Shown here: positions 33,224 to 42,744 of the stretch, one piece after another
Position numbering within the stretch: the stretch's first letter is position 1
How the letters are laid out: each line of letters begins with the position of its first letter
Source: Sporichthyaceae bacterium
GTDB lineage: Bacteria; Actinomycetota; Actinomycetes; Sporichthyales; Sporichthyaceae
Length of the DNA: 64,000 nucleotides
Assembly: GCA_036269075.1 (NCBI GenBank)
Contig: DATASX010000016.1
Coordinates: 24,001 to 88,000, forward strand
Reading direction: 5' to 3'
Program-made: the position numbers and the translations under genes
The notes under the pieces: generated by a model
Told to the model about the DNA's origin: nothing
Database searches by the model: none
Seen by the model: only the letters and a program-made list of their open reading frames with translations

Positions 33224-34369
33224 TCACGCCGCGCTCATCGCCAGGTCGCCGACGCGCGTCGGGGTGGTGTCCTCGACGTCGTTGACGTTGTGCGCGCCGA
33301 CCGGGTTACGCCGCGAGGCGACGAAGATGGCGAACGCGATCCCGGCGCCGACCAGGCCGACGATGATCGTCCCGACCTGTCCCCGCTCGGCGACGCCACC
33401 GGCCACCGCTCCCACGCAGGCAGCAGCGGGCAGGGTCAGCGCCCACGCGGTGACCATCTGGCGGGCGACGCCCCACTTGACCGAGGCCAGTCGCTTGCCG
33501 GCGCCGGCGCCGAAGATGGCCCCGGTGCACACGTGGGTGGTCGACAGCGCGAAGCCCAGGTGTGCCGAGGTCAGGATGGCCACCGCGCTGGAGGTCTCGG
33601 CGGCGAAGCCCTGCGGGCTTTCGATGTCGCTGATCTTCTTGCCCATAGTCTGGATGATCTTCCAGCCGCCCAGGCAGGTGCCCAGCGCGATACCCAGACC
33701 ACAAGCAGCGATCACCCACAGCGGCGGGTTCGAGCCCTTGGGCAGGATCCCCGCGGTGATCATCGTGAGCGTGATGATGCCCATCGTCTTCTGACCGTCG
33801 TTGCTGCCGTGGGCGAGTGCCACCGTCGAGGCCGAGGCCACCTGGGCCCAGCGGAAGCCCCGGCGCATCGGCTCGTGCGGCGAGGTCGCGGTGATCCGGT
33901 AGGCCAGGAACGTCGCCGTCAGGGCGACCACGCCGGCGATGATCGGGGACAGCACGGCGGGCAGCAGGATCTTGCTGATCACGGTGCCGAAGTTGATGGC
34001 ACCGGAGCCGGCCGCGACCCAGGTCGCCCCGATCAGGCCACCGAACAGTGCGTGCGAGGAACTGGACGGCAGGCCGACCAGCCACGTCCCGAGGTTCCAC
34101 AGGATGGCCCCGATGAGGCCTCCGAAGATCACCGTTGGAGTGACCTTCGATTCCTGGACCAGGCCACTGGAGATGGTCTTGGCCACCTCGACGGACAGGA
34201 ACGCACCGACCAGATTGAACACGCCGGCGACGACGACGGCGACGCGCGGCTTGAGCGCACCGGTCGCGATGGCGGTGGCCATCGCGTTGGCGGTGTCGTG
34301 AAAGCCGTTGGTGAAGTCGAACGCGAGCGCAGTCAGGATGACGGCAATCACGATGACCGAGTAACCCAT
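33224..34369 (-). CDS. pitA: Low-affinity inorganic phosphate transporter (Pit family)
   Basis: 381-aa multi-pass membrane protein of the PiT family, importing phosphate with protons or sodium. Both family signatures are visible: DFTNGFHDTANAMATAIATG at the N-terminus and ALAHGSNDGQKTMGI in the middle, plus GLPSSSSHALFGGLIG. RBS GGAGGATTCG precedes ATG 34369. A PHO-box-like repeat lies about 50-70 bases upstream. Confidence 0.95.
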   Translation of the reverse strand: MGYSVIVIAVILTALAFDFTNGFHDTANAMATAIATGALKPRVAVVVAGVFNLVGAFLSVEVAKTISSGLVQESKVTPTVIFGGLIGAILWNLGTWLVGLPSSSSHALFGGLIGATWVAAGSGAINFGTVISKILLPAVLSPIIAGVVALTATFLAYRITATSPHEPMRRGFRWAQVASASTVALAHGSNDGQKTMGIITLTMITAGILPKGSNPPLWVIAACGLGIALGTCLGGWKIIQTMGKKISDIESPQGFAAETSSAVAILTSAHLGFALSTTHVCTGAIFGAGAGKRLASVKWGVARQMVTAWALTLPAAACVGAVAGGVAERGQVGTIIVGLVGAGIAFAIFVASRRNPVGAHNVNDVEDTTPTRVGDLAMSAA

Positions 34370-34419
34370 CGAATCCTCCGGCGGGTTTCGAAGATCGAGG
34401 CAGGCGCGACGTTAGGGGT

Positions 34420-34441
34420 ACCTCACAAACGCCGGATGAAC
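34420..34441 (-). promoter_or_regulatory. Candidate PHO box upstream of pitA
   Basis: On the minus strand GTTCATCCGGC is followed directly by GTTTGTGAGGT. The first 11-mer fits the Streptomyces PhoP direct-repeat consensus GKTCAYYYRGS; the second is degenerate. The spacing of 11 and position before a phosphate transporter support PhoP control. Confidence 0.55.
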
Positions 34442-34661
34442 GGTGCGCGTCCGCTGGGGTACAAGGCTCACGACGGGTTCCGCGGGCCATGCGAAGGCGG
34501 CCGGCACCGGTGTTACCGGAAAGAAACCGGAAACCGGCCGAACCGGTTCACAAGCCGGGTGCCGGCAAGCCCATTCGCCGCGGCGGGCGACTACCCTTTG
34601 AGCTGGGGATTGCAGGCACCCCGACAGCATCGCCACGGGCGGGAAGAGGTCGAGTCAGGTC

Positions 34662-37600
34662 GTGTCACCCAGCAGCGAATCCAATCCGATGACCGGGTTC
34701 GGGCCCAACGAGTGGCTCGTCGACGAGATCTACCAGTCCTACCTCCAGGACCCGAACTCGGTGGACCACGCCTGGTGGGACTTCTTCGCCGACTACCAGC
34801 CCGGCACCGACGGGGCGGCTCGATCCGCGACGCGTTCGTCCGGCCCGCCGCCGACCGCCGCCCCGCCGCCCGCGGCTGCTGCCCCCACGCCGGCCCCGGT
34901 GGCCGAGGCGAAGAAACAGCCGGCCGTGCCCAGCCCGGCCGGCGACGCCGACGTGAAGACCCTGCGCGGCCCGGCCGCCCGCGTCGTCACCAACATGGAG
35001 GCCAGCCTCGCGGTCCCCACCGCGACCTCGGTCCGCTCCGTGCCCGGGAAGCTGCTGATCGACAACCGCATCGTGATCAACAACCACCTGCGCCGGTCCC
35101 GTGGCGGCAAGGTCTCCTTCACCCACGTGATCGGCTTCGCGTTGGTGCGCGCGATCGCCGCCGTCCCGGCGATCAACGCCGGCTTCGCCGTCGTGGACGG
35201 CAAGCCCGCGCTGGCCCAGCCGGCCCACGTGAACCTCGGCCTCGCCATCGACGTGGAGAAGCCCGACGGCTCCCGCAGCCTGCTGGTCCCCTCGATCAAG
35301 AAGGCCGAGACCCTCGACTTCGGCGCGTTCTGGCAGGCCTACGAGGACATCGTCCGCCGCGCCCGCAACAACAAACTGACCCCGGACGACTTCGCGGGCA
35401 CGACGATCAGCATCACCAACCCCGGCACTATCGGCACCGTCCACTCGGTGCCGCGCCTGATGGTCGGGCAGGGCGCGATCATCGGCGTCGGCGCGATGGA
35501 GTACCCGGCCGAGTACCAGGGCGCCTCGCCGGAGACGTTGGCCACGATGGCCGTCAGCAAGACCATGACGCTGACCTCCACCTACGACCACCGGGTCATC
35601 CAGGGCGCGCAGAGCGGCGAGTTCCTGCGCCGCATGCACGAACTCCTGCTCGGCGCCGACGGCTTCTACGACGAGGTGTTCCGTAGCCTGCGGATCCCGT
35701 ACGAGCCGATCCGCTGGGAGACCGACATCTCGGCCGGCCACGAGACCCAGGTCTCCAAGCCGGCCCGGGTGCACGAACTGATCCACGCCTACCGCACCCG
35801 CGGCCACCTGATGGCCGACACCGACCCGCTGGAGTACCGGCAGCGCTCGCACCCGGACCTGGACATCGTCACCCACGGCCTCACGCTGTGGGACCTCGAC
35901 CGGGAGTTCGCGCCCGGCCCGACGTTCGGCACCGGGCTGATGAAGCTGCGCGAGATCCTCGGGGTGCTGCGCGACTCGTACTGCCGCACGATCGGCATCG
36001 AGTACATGCACATGCAGAACCCGGCCGAGCGTGCCTGGATCCAGCAGCGGGTCGAGCGCGGCCAGGAGCGGTTGCCCCGCGAGGACCAACTGCGGGTGCT
36101 GCGCAAGCTGAATGAGGCCGAGGCCTTCGAGACCTTCTTGCAGACCAAGTACGTCGGCCAGAAGCGGTTCTCGCTCGAGGGCGGCGAGGCCGTGATCGCG
36201 CTGGTGGACGCGATCCTGACCGCGGCGGCCCAGGAGGACCTCGACGAGGTCGGCATCGGCATGCCGCACCGCGGCCGGCTCAACGTGCTGGCCAACGTGG
36301 TCGGCAAGTCCTACAGCCAGATCTTCCGGGAGTTCGAGGGCAACCTCGACCCGAAGTCGATGCACGGCTCCGGCGACGTCAAGTACCACCTGGGCGCCGA
36401 AGGCATCTACACCGCCCACGACGGGACGCAGGTCCAGGTCTCGCTGGCGGCGAACCCGTCGCACCTGGAGGCCGTGAACCCGGTGCTCGAAGGCATCGTG
36501 CGGGCCAAGCAGGACATCCTCGACCACGGCGAGGCCGGATTCACCGTCCTGCCGGTGCTGATGCACGGCGACGCCGCGTTCGCCGGGCAGGGTGTGGTCG
36601 CCGAGACCCTGGAGCTGTCGCAGCTGCGCGGCTACCGCACCGGCGGCACGATCCACCTCGTGGTGAACAACCAGGTCGGGTTCACCACCGCGCCGACCGC
36701 CAGCCGCTCCAGCCTCTACGCGACCGACGTGGCCCGCACCGTGCAGGCGCCCATCTTCCACGTCAACGGCGACGACCCGGAGGCCTGCGTCCGGGTGGCC
36801 CGGATGGCCTTCGACTACCGCCAGGAGTTCCACAAGGACGTCGTCATCGACATGATCTGCTACCGCCGGCGCGGTCACAACGAGGGCGACGACCCCTCGA
36901 TGACCCAGCCGCTGATGTACGACCTGATCGACGCCAAGCGCTCGGTGCGAAAGCTCTACACCGAGTCGCTGATCGGCCGGGGCGACATCACCTTCGACGA
37001 GGCCGAGGCCGCGCTGAAGGACTACCGCGACGCTCTCGAGCAGGTCTTCGCCGAGACCCGCGGCGCCCAGACCACGCCGACCACGGTGCAGCCCACCTAC
37101 AACGTCGCGACGCCGCCGGCCGGCGTGCACACCGCCATCTCCACCGAGAGCCTCAAGCGGATCGTGGAGAGCCAGCTCTCGCTGCCCGAGGGTTTCGGGG
37201 TCCACCCGCGGGTGGCACCGCTGCTGCAGAAGCGGGCCGCGATGATCGAGACCGGCAACATCGACTGGGGCTTCGGCGAGCTGATCGGGTTCGGCTCCCT
37301 GCTGCTGGAGGGCAAACCGGTCCGACTGGCCGGCCAGGACTCCCGCCGCGGAACCTTCACCCAGCGCCATTCGGTGCTGATCGACCGCAACAACGCGACC
37401 GAGCACGTGCCGTTGGCCAACCTGAGCCCGGAGCAGGGCACCTTCTACGTCTACGACTCGCTGCTGTCGGAGTACGCCGCGCTGGGTTTCGAGTACGGCT
37501 ACTCGGTGGCCCGGCCCGACGCCCTGGTGTGCTGGGAGGCCCAGTTCGGCGACTTCGTCAACGGGGCGCAGTCGATCATCGACGAGTTCATCTCCTCCGG

Positions 37601-38279
37601 CGAGCAGAAGTGGGGACAACGCTCCGGCGTGGTGCTGCTGCTGCCGCACGGCTTGGAGGGCCAGGGACCTGATCACTCGTCAGGTCGACCGGAGCGGTTC
37701 CTGCAGCTGTGCGCGCAGGACAACATGACCGTCGCGATTCCGACCACCCCGGCCAACCATTTCCACCTGCTGCGTTGGCAGGCGCTGTCGCCGCACCACC
37801 GGCCGCTGGTGGTCTTCACCCCGAAGTCGCTGTTGCGGCACCGCGCGGCGGTCTCCAGCCCGACGGACTTCACCACCGGGCATTTCCGGCCGGTCCTGGA
37901 TGACACTGTCGAGGCGTCTCAGGTGCGCCGGATCGTGTTCTGCACCGGGAAGGTCTACTACGACCTCGTCGCCCACCGGGAGACCACCGAGGCCAACGAC
38001 GTCGCGATCGTGCGGGTCGAGCAGCTGTACCCGCTGCCGGTCCCGGAGATCCACGAGACATTGGCCCGATACCCGCAGACGGCGCAGTTGCGCTGGGTGC
38101 AGGAGGAGCCGGCCAACCAGGGCGCCTGGCCGTTCATCGCGATGAACCTGCCGGCGCACCTGACCGGACGGCCGTTGTCGGTCGTCTCCCGGCCGGCGTC
38201 CTCGGCGCCGGCGGTCGGCTCGCACTCGGTGCACGACTACGAGCAGCAACTGGTGATCGAGCAGACCTTCGCGGACTGA
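34662..38279 (+). CDS. kgd: Multifunctional 2-oxoglutarate dehydrogenase/decarboxylase (Kgd/OdhA)
   Basis: 1205-aa actinobacterial E1-E2 fusion that decarboxylates 2-oxoglutarate in the TCA cycle and passes succinyl groups into the dehydrogenase complex. The N-terminal [20 protein letters not shown] segment is followed by a Pro/Ala linker (about 60-95), an E2-like acyltransferase domain (about 105-345) with [11 protein letters not shown], and a ThDP-binding E1 module with GDAAFAGQG and GHNEGDDPS (near 738). There is no lipoyl domain, as usual for Kgd. GTG 34662 is the start. A 57-aa gene follows after 2 bases. Confidence 0.97.
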   Translation: MSPSSESNPMTGFGPNEWLVDEIYQSYLQDPNSVDHAWWDFFADYQPGTDGAARSATRSSGPPPTAAPPPAAAAPTPAPVAEAKKQPAVPSPAGDADVKTLRGPAARVVTNMEASLAVPTATSVRSVPGKLLIDNRIVINNHLRRSRGGKVSFTHVIGFALVRAIAAVPAINAGFAVVDGKPALAQPAHVNLGLAIDVEKPDGSRSLLVPSIKKAETLDFGAFWQAYEDIVRRARNNKLTPDDFAGTTISITNPGTIGTVHSVPRLMVGQGAIIGVGAMEYPAEYQGASPETLATMAVSKTMTLTSTYDHRVIQGAQSGEFLRRMHELLLGADGFYDEVFRSLRIPYEPIRWETDISAGHETQVSKPARVHELIHAYRTRGHLMADTDPLEYRQRSHPDLDIVTHGLTLWDLDREFAPGPTFGTGLMKLREILGVLRDSYCRTIGIEYMHMQNPAERAWIQQRVERGQERLPREDQLRVLRKLNEAEAFETFLQTKYVGQKRFSLEGGEAVIALVDAILTAAAQEDLDEVGIGMPHRGRLNVLANVVGKSYSQIFREFEGNLDPKSMHGSGDVKYHLGAEGIYTAHDGTQVQVSLAANPSHLEAVNPVLEGIVRAKQDILDHGEAGFTVLPVLMHGDAAFAGQGVVAETLELSQLRGYRTGGTIHLVVNNQVGFTTAPTASRSSLYATDVARTVQAPIFHVNGDDPEACVRVARMAFDYRQEFHKDVVIDMICYRRRGHNEGDDPSMTQPLMYDLIDAKRSVRKLYTESLIGRGDITFDEAEAALKDYRDALEQVFAETRGAQTTPTTVQPTYNVATPPAGVHTAISTESLKRIVESQLSLPEGFGVHPRVAPLLQKRAAMIETGNIDWGFGELIGFGSLLLEGKPVRLAGQDSRRGTFTQRHSVLIDRNNATEHVPLANLSPEQGTFYVYDSLLSEYAALGFEYGYSVARPDALVCWEAQFGDFVNGAQSIIDEFISSGEQKWGQRSGVVLLLPHGLEGQGPDHSSGRPERFLQLCAQDNMTVAIPTTPANHFHLLRWQALSPHHRPLVVFTPKSLLRHRAAVSSPTDFTTGHFRPVLDDTVEASQVRRIVFCTGKVYYDLVAHRETTEANDVAIVRVEQLYPLPVPEIHETLARYPQTAQLRWVQEEPANQGAWPFIAMNLPAHLTGRPLSVVSRPASSAPAVGSHSVHDYEQQLVIEQTFAD

Positions 38280-38281
38280 CT

Positions 38282-38455
38282 GTGTATTTCACCGACCGCG
38301 GCATCGAGGAACTGCTCGAGCGACGGGGCACGGAGGAGGTCACCCTGGCCTGGCTCGCAGGCCGGCTGACCGAGTTCGTCGACGCGAACCCGGAGTTCGA
38401 GATCGCCGTCGAACGGCTGGCCACCTGGTTGGCCCGCTTGGACGACGAGGACTGA
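38282..38455 (+). CDS. DUF6104 family small protein
   Basis: A 57-aa acidic protein beginning GTG-TAT-TTC: MYFTDRGIEELLERRG, ending TWLARLDDED. It matches the short actinobacterial DUF6104 family of unknown function, which is commonly found beside kgd/sucA. It starts 2 bases after the kgd stop, so it is surely translated from the same message, probably by reinitiation. Confidence 0.85.
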   Translation: MYFTDRGIEELLERRGTEEVTLAWLAGRLTEFVDANPEFEIAVERLATWLARLDDED

Positions 38456-38556
38456 CCCCTCGCTCGGGTGTGGGTGATCTCCCCGACAGCGCAGGCGGCC
38501 TTCTGGTCGTAGGCTCTAGCCCGCCCCCACCTACCGCAGGGACGGACGACGCACCC

Positions 38557-38868
38557 GTGCTGCTCCACCTCACCACCCGCGAGGAGTGGGACAAGGCGCA
38601 GGCCGCCGGCATCTACGAACCGCCGTCGCTGGCCGAGGAAGGCTTCGTCCACCTCTCGGCGCCGAATCAGGTCCTGGCGACCGCCGACCGGCACTTCGCC
38701 GGGGTGCGCGGCCTGGTGATGCTCACCATCGCGGCCGAACGGCTGTCCGCCCCGCTGCGCTACGAGACCGTGACCGATCGCGGCGAGATGTTCCCGCACC
38801 TGTACGGGCCGTTGAACCTCGACGCGGTCACCGCAGTGGTCGACTTCCCGGGCGCGGGCCCCGCCTGA
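38557..38868 (+). CDS. DUF952 family protein
   Basis: 103-aa protein of the DUF952 family: starts MLLHLTTREEWDKAQAAG, then GFVHLSAPNQVLATADRHF, and MFPHLYGPLNLDAV near the end. Function unknown; related to ADP-ribosyltransferase-like folds by family knowledge. GTG 38557 is preferred because DUF952 proteins begin at this motif; an ATG is not available in frame nearer. Convergent with the rRNA methyltransferase. Confidence 0.88.
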   Translation: MLLHLTTREEWDKAQAAGIYEPPSLAEEGFVHLSAPNQVLATADRHFAGVRGLVMLTIAAERLSAPLRYETVTDRGEMFPHLYGPLNLDAVTAVVDFPGAGPA

Positions 38869-38879
38869 CGCCGCGTCAG
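38865..38879. terminator. Palindrome CTGACG-CCG-CGTCAG holding both convergent stop codons
   Basis: The palindrome extends to GCCTGACG/CGTCAGGC. The DUF952 stop (38866-38868) lies in the left arm and the methyltransferase stop (38876-38878) in the right arm. As an RNA hairpin it could end both transcripts; as DNA it matches the other copies of this motif. Confidence 0.55.
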
Positions 38880-39712
38880 GCGCGCCGATAGGTCCGCACA
38901 CTCGCCTCGACGCTGACCGCGCTGACCTCCGGCAACTGCGCCACCCGCGCGGCCAACTCGTCCGCGCCGATGTGCCAGGCGTTCGGACCCATCGCGACAG
39001 CGGCACGGACCTGATCCCGGGTCAGCTGCATCCGGTGGCCGACGTGGTGTTCGTCGACAGCCTGGAACCAAGGGTGCAGGCTCACCGCCAACCGGTCCGC
39101 CTTCGCCGCGTCGACCCCGATCAGGCCGAGACCGACGACCAGCTCACGCAGGTGCCCAGGCCCGGGCACGACCACGACCAGCCGGCCGTCGCGGCGCAGC
39201 ACCCGGGCGTACTCCGAGCCGTTTCGGGGCGCGAACACGTTCAGGACCACACCGGCGGCCTCATCGCGCACCGGCAACGGCTCCCGCAGGTCCCAGCCGA
39301 GGGCCGTGGCCCGCGGGTGGACCCGGGCTGCCCGCCGCAGCGCGGCCGCCGAGGAGTCCAGCGCCAGGCCCAGCGCCCCCGGGACGGCGTCCAGCACCGC
39401 GCCCAGGTAGTGACCCGGCCCGGAACCGACGTCCAGCACCAGGCCACCGGGCCACCCGGCTGCCGCCGCGGACACGATTTCAGCAACCAGCGGCGCGAAG
39501 TGACCCGCCGTCAGGAAATCCACCCGAGCGGCCACGGCCGCGGCGTCATCGGCGCCCAACGGCCGGCGGCCCAGCCCGGCGAGCAGGTTCACGTACCCCT
39601 GCCGCGCCAGGTCGAAGGTGTGTCCGGCCGAACAACGCAACGCCCCGGGCCCGGCGGTCAAGGAGGCCCGGCAGACCGGGCACACCAAGACCGCCACGAC
39701 CTCGGGGCGCAT
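38876..39712 (-). CDS. 23S rRNA (guanine-N1)-methyltransferase, RlmA/TlrB type
   Basis: 278-aa SAM-dependent methyltransferase of the RlmA family. The N-terminal zinc finger shows CPVCRASL and CSAGHTFDLARQGYVNLL, and the SAM loop reads VLDVGSGPGHYLGAVL near residue 92. Gram-positive members methylate G748 in 23S rRNA and can give tylosin-type macrolide resistance, as TlrB does; which position is modified here cannot be read from sequence. Confidence 0.88.
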   Translation of the reverse strand: MRPEVVAVLVCPVCRASLTAGPGALRCSAGHTFDLARQGYVNLLAGLGRRPLGADDAAAVAARVDFLTAGHFAPLVAEIVSAAAAGWPGGLVLDVGSGPGHYLGAVLDAVPGALGLALDSSAAALRRAARVHPRATALGWDLREPLPVRDEAAGVVLNVFAPRNGSEYARVLRRDGRLVVVVPGPGHLRELVVGLGLIGVDAAKADRLAVSLHPWFQAVDEHHVGHRMQLTRDQVRAAVAMGPNAWHIGADELAARVAQLPEVSAVSVEASVRTYRRA

Positions 39713-39722
39713 CCGCAGGAAA

Positions 39723-40688
39723 CTAGTTGGCGAAGACGATCTTGCCGAACACGTTGCCGGACTCCATCTTCGCGAAGCCCTCGCGGGCCTCGCGCAGCGG
39801 AATCTCCGAGTCGATCAGCGGCCGCAGCCCGGTCGTCGCGAGGAACTGCGCCAGCTTCTCCAACTCGTCGCGCGTGCCCATGGTCGAGCCGACGACGGAG
39901 AGCTGGAGGAAGAACAGCCGAGTCAGTTCGGCCGGCGGGGCGTTGCCGCTGGTGGCACCTGAGATCACGATTCGGCCGCCGGGCTTCAGCGACTTCATCG
40001 AGTGCCCCCAGGTGGCCTGCCCGACGGTCTCCATGACGGCGTCAACGCGATCGGGCAGCCGGGCGCCGGATTCGAACGAGGCCTCGGCGCCGAGTTCCAG
40101 AGCCCTGGCCCGCTTGGACTCGTCGCGGCTGGTGGCCCACATCCGATACCCGGCGGCCTTGCCCAGCGCGATCAGCGCGGTGGCGACGCCGCCGCCGGCG
40201 CCCTGCACCAGCACGGTCCCGCCGGGCAGCACGCCGGAGTTGACGAACAGCATCCGGTAGGCCGTCAGCCACGCGGTCGGCAGACAGGCCGCCTCGGCGA
40301 AACTCAGCTGCGCCGGCTTCGGCACCAGGTTGCGCCGCGGCACGACGACCTGCTCGGCGATCGTGCCCTGGTGCTTCTCCGACAACAGGCTGCGGCCCGG
40401 GTCCATGGTCTCGTCGCCCCGGTAGTCCGGGTCGCCGATCAGGGCGTGGACGATGACCTCGTTCCCGTCCGGGTCGAGACCGGCAGCGTCGCAGCCCAGG
40501 ATCATCGGCAGCTGCGACTCCTTGAGCCCCACACCGCGCAGGCTCCAGATGTCGTGGTGGTTGAGCGAAGCGGCCTTGACGTCGACGGTGACCCAGCCGT
40601 CCTTGGCGATCGGCTCGGAGCGCTCTCCGAGCTCGAGAGCGGACAGCGGGTCTTCCGGAGCGAAGCGCACAGCGCTGACAGCGAACAT
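39723..40688 (-). CDS. Zinc-binding alcohol dehydrogenase family / quinone reductase-like (MDR)
   Basis: 321-aa medium-chain dehydrogenase/reductase. NAD(P) motif VQGAGGGVATALIALGKAAG lies around residue 162, and the N-terminal catalytic fold has NHHDIWSLRGVG and GCDAAG. The zinc-ligand pattern is incomplete, favouring the zinc-independent quinone reductase type. Ten bases from the methyltransferase start, so probably co-transcribed with it. Confidence 0.88.
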   Translation of the reverse strand: MFAVSAVRFAPEDPLSALELGERSEPIAKDGWVTVDVKAASLNHHDIWSLRGVGLKESQLPMILGCDAAGLDPDGNEVIVHALIGDPDYRGDETMDPGRSLLSEKHQGTIAEQVVVPRRNLVPKPAQLSFAEAACLPTAWLTAYRMLFVNSGVLPGGTVLVQGAGGGVATALIALGKAAGYRMWATSRDESKRARALELGAEASFESGARLPDRVDAVMETVGQATWGHSMKSLKPGGRIVISGATSGNAPPAELTRLFFLQLSVVGSTMGTRDELEKLAQFLATTGLRPLIDSEIPLREAREGFAKMESGNVFGKIVFAN

Positions 40689-40710
40689 GGGTTGACCTTA
40701 ACTCACGCAG

Positions 40711-41025
40711 TCACAGCCGGCACGGGGCCGGCCAGAGCCGGGCCAGCACCACCCCACGGACGTCGATCTCGGCGACCGCGCCGATCAACCAGGAGTCGGT
40801 GCCCTCCGCCGGGTTGTCGCGCTCGAGCCACCAGCCCTCGGGCACCCGGTGCCCGGCCCGCTTCACCGCAGGCCCGCGACCGGGCAGATCGGCCACCACC
40901 AACGCCCCCGGCCGGACCGCCACACCGCTGCGCACCAGCAGCAGGTCGCCGTCGCGCAGTGTCGGCAGCATCGACCGTCCGCGCACCCGCACCAGCCAGA
41001 TGCGGCGGCATCGACCGGAGATCAT
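40711..41025 (-). CDS. sodX: Nickel superoxide dismutase maturation protease SodX
   Basis: 104-aa S26-type signal-peptidase-like protease that removes the leader of the NiSOD precursor. The catalytic serine is in VRGRSMLPTLRDGDLLLV (about residues 13-30) and the general-base lysine in AVKRAGHR. It has no membrane anchor, as in SodX. It is divergent from sodN with a 71-base shared spacer, the standard SodN/SodX pairing. Confidence 0.92.
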   Translation of the reverse strand: MISGRCRRIWLVRVRGRSMLPTLRDGDLLLVRSGVAVRPGALVVADLPGRGPAVKRAGHRVPEGWWLERDNPAEGTDSWLIGAVAEIDVRGVVLARLWPAPCRL

Positions 41026-41096
41026 GTGGGTAGTGTCCCGATCAGCGGGGCTCGCGCCCCGAGAACCCCCGATGGCTCGGTGAAGGGAGACACCAG

Positions 41097-41489
41097 ATGA
41101 TGCGGTTCCTCAGTGTCGAAGAGGTGCAGGCACACTGCGACCTCCCGTGCGGCGTGTACGACCCGGCCCAGGCGCGCATCGAGGCGCAGTCGGTCAAGGC
41201 GATCGTCGAGAAGTACCACGGCAACGACGACCCGGCCTTCCGCGCCCGCGCTCTGCAGATCAAGGAGGAGCGCTCCGACCTGGTCAAGCATCACCTGTGG
41301 GTGCTGTGGACCGACTACTTCAAGCCGCCGCACTTCGAGAAGTACCCGCAGCTGCATCAGCTGTTCAACGAGGCCACCAAGTTGGCCGGCGCGGGCGGGA
41401 CCAAGGGCTCGACCGACGTCGCGGTCGCCGACCAGTTGCTCACGAAGATCGACGAGATCGACAAGATCTTCTGGGAGACGAAGGCCTAG
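41097..41489 (+). CDS. sodN: Nickel superoxide dismutase precursor SodN
   Basis: 130-aa NiSOD precursor. The mature protein begins at HCDLPCGVYD (H13, C14, C18 supply the nickel hook), so the leader is 12 residues (or 11 if ATG 41100 is used). The rest (LVKHHLWVLWTDYFKPPHFE) is typical of the four-helix bundle. AAGGGAG precedes the tandem ATGATG start. SodX for leader removal is encoded divergently. Nickel control by Nur is typical in streptomycetes but no site was recognised here. Confidence 0.97.
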   Translation: MMRFLSVEEVQAHCDLPCGVYDPAQARIEAQSVKAIVEKYHGNDDPAFRARALQIKEERSDLVKHHLWVLWTDYFKPPHFEKYPQLHQLFNEATKLAGAGGTKGSTDVAVADQLLTKIDEIDKIFWETKA

Positions 41490-41520
41490 CTCTCCGGTTC
41501 CGGACCGAGCGTCTCAACCT

Positions 41521-41569
41521 CCGCCACCCGTCCGCCGGTCGCACGTCGACCTGGCAGGGCGGGTGGCGG
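41521..41569. terminator. Hairpin between sodN and a convergent membrane gene
   Basis: CCGCCACCCG (41521-41530) and CGGGTGGCGG (41560-41569) form a perfect 10-bp stem around a 29-base loop, followed on the plus strand by TGTTT. It lies between converging genes and likely terminates sodN. Confidence 0.6.
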
Positions 41570-41639
41570 TGTTTCGCCGGGTTGCCCGCCCAGGCTCCCC
41601 GTGAAAGACGAGAGAACTTCGAAGAACGCAAGCGCCGAC

Positions 41640-42008
41640 TCAGGCCTGTGCGCCCTGCCCTGCGATGACCCCGACCAGCGCCACGACCGCACTGGCCAGC
41701 AGCAGCGCGCCGGCGATCGGGATGCCCTGGGCCAGGCTGATCCCCACCGGCAACATGATCAACTCCCAGACCATGATCGGAGCGCGCGCCCAGCGCGAAC
41801 CCGCCTCCAGCCCCCGGCCCATCAGGAACAGGCCCGCACCGGCGGCCACCGCCAGCACGGCGAGCAGGGCGTCCGCGACCCGGTCGTGCGGCTTGTCGCT
41901 CACCCCGAGCACCGCCGCCCACAACCCGAGCAGCCCGAGCACGAAGGCCTGGCCGAGGACGGACAACGCCGCCAGGTGGGCACTGCCGCGTCGGGACTCA
42001 GCAGCCAC
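41640..42008 (-). CDS. Small four-helix membrane protein, hypothetical
   Basis: A 122-aa protein with about four hydrophobic helices, including VLGQAFVLGLLGLWAAVLGV, ALLAVLAVAAGAGLFLMG and IAGALLLASAVVALVGVIAG. GTG 42008 (MAAESRRGSAHL) is a plausible start. Resembles hypothetical integral membrane proteins of actinobacteria; no function known. Confidence 0.65.
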   Translation of the reverse strand: MAAESRRGSAHLAALSVLGQAFVLGLLGLWAAVLGVSDKPHDRVADALLAVLAVAAGAGLFLMGRGLEAGSRWARAPIMVWELIMLPVGISLAQGIPIAGALLLASAVVALVGVIAGQGAQA

Positions 42009-42418
42009 CCGGCACCCCGTAGCACATGCGGCAGGCCGCAACCACGAATCCACTCCCGTGTCCCCGCCGTGACACGGGCAGCAACGTCCCGTGCGGCCCT
42101 CATTTTGCCCGCCCACCGGCCCCGCGGAACACCCAGCGAGTGCGACTTTCTACCTGGATGAGTGGCATCCGCCACGCGCATGCACGATTTTTCGGTGAGA
42201 GCCCTTGTGCTGCGCTACTCATTGGTTCAGGCTGAGCCCCGGGCCGCGGTACCTACGACTGCAGCCCAGTGCCGAACCTCACAGAAAATGCCGCGTCCGA
42301 GTAGAGCGAAATCGCTCGTGAACGCGTTCACTTGTAAGTGCCCGGTGCACCGCCGCACCGTCAGCCCGCCCAAAGTAATCCGGGGCGTTTCGCCCCGCCG
42401 TCATTAGGAGCTAGACCC
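42009..42418. other. 410-base region upstream of whiB1
   Basis: No ORF with convincing coding pattern fills this space. It contains GAGCGA-AA-TCGCTC (42304-42317), directly followed by the perfect CRP-type palindrome at 42318-42331, then 87 bases to whiB1. A leader with a promoter is expected; the -10/-35 elements could not be assigned with confidence. Confidence 0.6.
42318..42331. promoter_or_regulatory. CRP-type site upstream of whiB1
   Basis: GTGAACGCGTTCAC is a perfect 14-base palindrome matching the CRP family core GTGA-N6-TCAC. It lies 88 bases before the whiB1 ATG. In Mycobacterium tuberculosis whiB1 is known to be controlled by CRP-cAMP, so the same control is likely here. Confidence 0.75.
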
Positions 42419-42670
42419 ATGGACTGGCGCCACCGCGCAGTCTGCCGGGACGAAGATCCCGAGCTGTTCTTCCCCATCGGCAATACCGGCCCTGCTCTGC
42501 TGCAGATCGAAGAGGCACGTGCTGTGTGCCGGCGTTGCGATGTCGTCGACACCTGCCTGCAGTGGGCGCTGGACTCCGGGCAGGACGCCGGCGTCTGGGG
42601 CGGCCTCTCGGAGGACGAGCGTCGCGCACTCAAACGCCGCACTGCACGCGCTCGGGCACGGGTCGTCTGA
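42419..42670 (+). CDS. whiB1: WhiB1-type iron-sulfur transcription factor
   Basis: 83-aa Wbl protein with the four cluster-binding cysteines C9, C37, C40 and C46 at the same positions as mycobacterial WhiB1, then GVWGGLSEDER and a basic tail (RRTARARARVV) for DNA binding. WhiB1 binds a nitric-oxide-sensitive [4Fe-4S] cluster and the primary sigma factor. ATG 42419 follows TTAGGAG. The convergent pdtaS neighbour is the same as in mycobacteria. Confidence 0.95.
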   Translation: MDWRHRAVCRDEDPELFFPIGNTGPALLQIEEARAVCRRCDVVDTCLQWALDSGQDAGVWGGLSEDERRALKRRTARARARVV

Positions 42671-42711
42671 CGACCCACCGCCCCGCGCCGCCGTGCGCAC
42701 CGGCCATCAAG

Positions 42712-42740
42712 CCCCGGTCATCCCACGAGGATGGCCGGGG
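42712..42740 (+). terminator. Terminator between whiB1 and pdtaS
   Basis: CCCCGGTCATCC (42712-42723) pairs with GGATGGCCGGGG (42729-42740) over 12 bp with one G-T wobble, around CACGA, and is followed by TTGCTCATTT. It is well placed to end whiB1 transcripts and probably also affects the convergent pdtaS. Confidence 0.7.
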
Positions 42741-42744
42741 TTGC

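Noticed and set aside
34665..37676. A 1003-codon antisense ORF opposite kgd
   Set aside because: Long only because kgd codon usage suppresses stops in that frame; no coherent protein features.
41026..41096. A Nur nickel-response site between sodX and sodN
   Set aside because: I looked for TTGCAA-type half sites and found no convincing palindrome.
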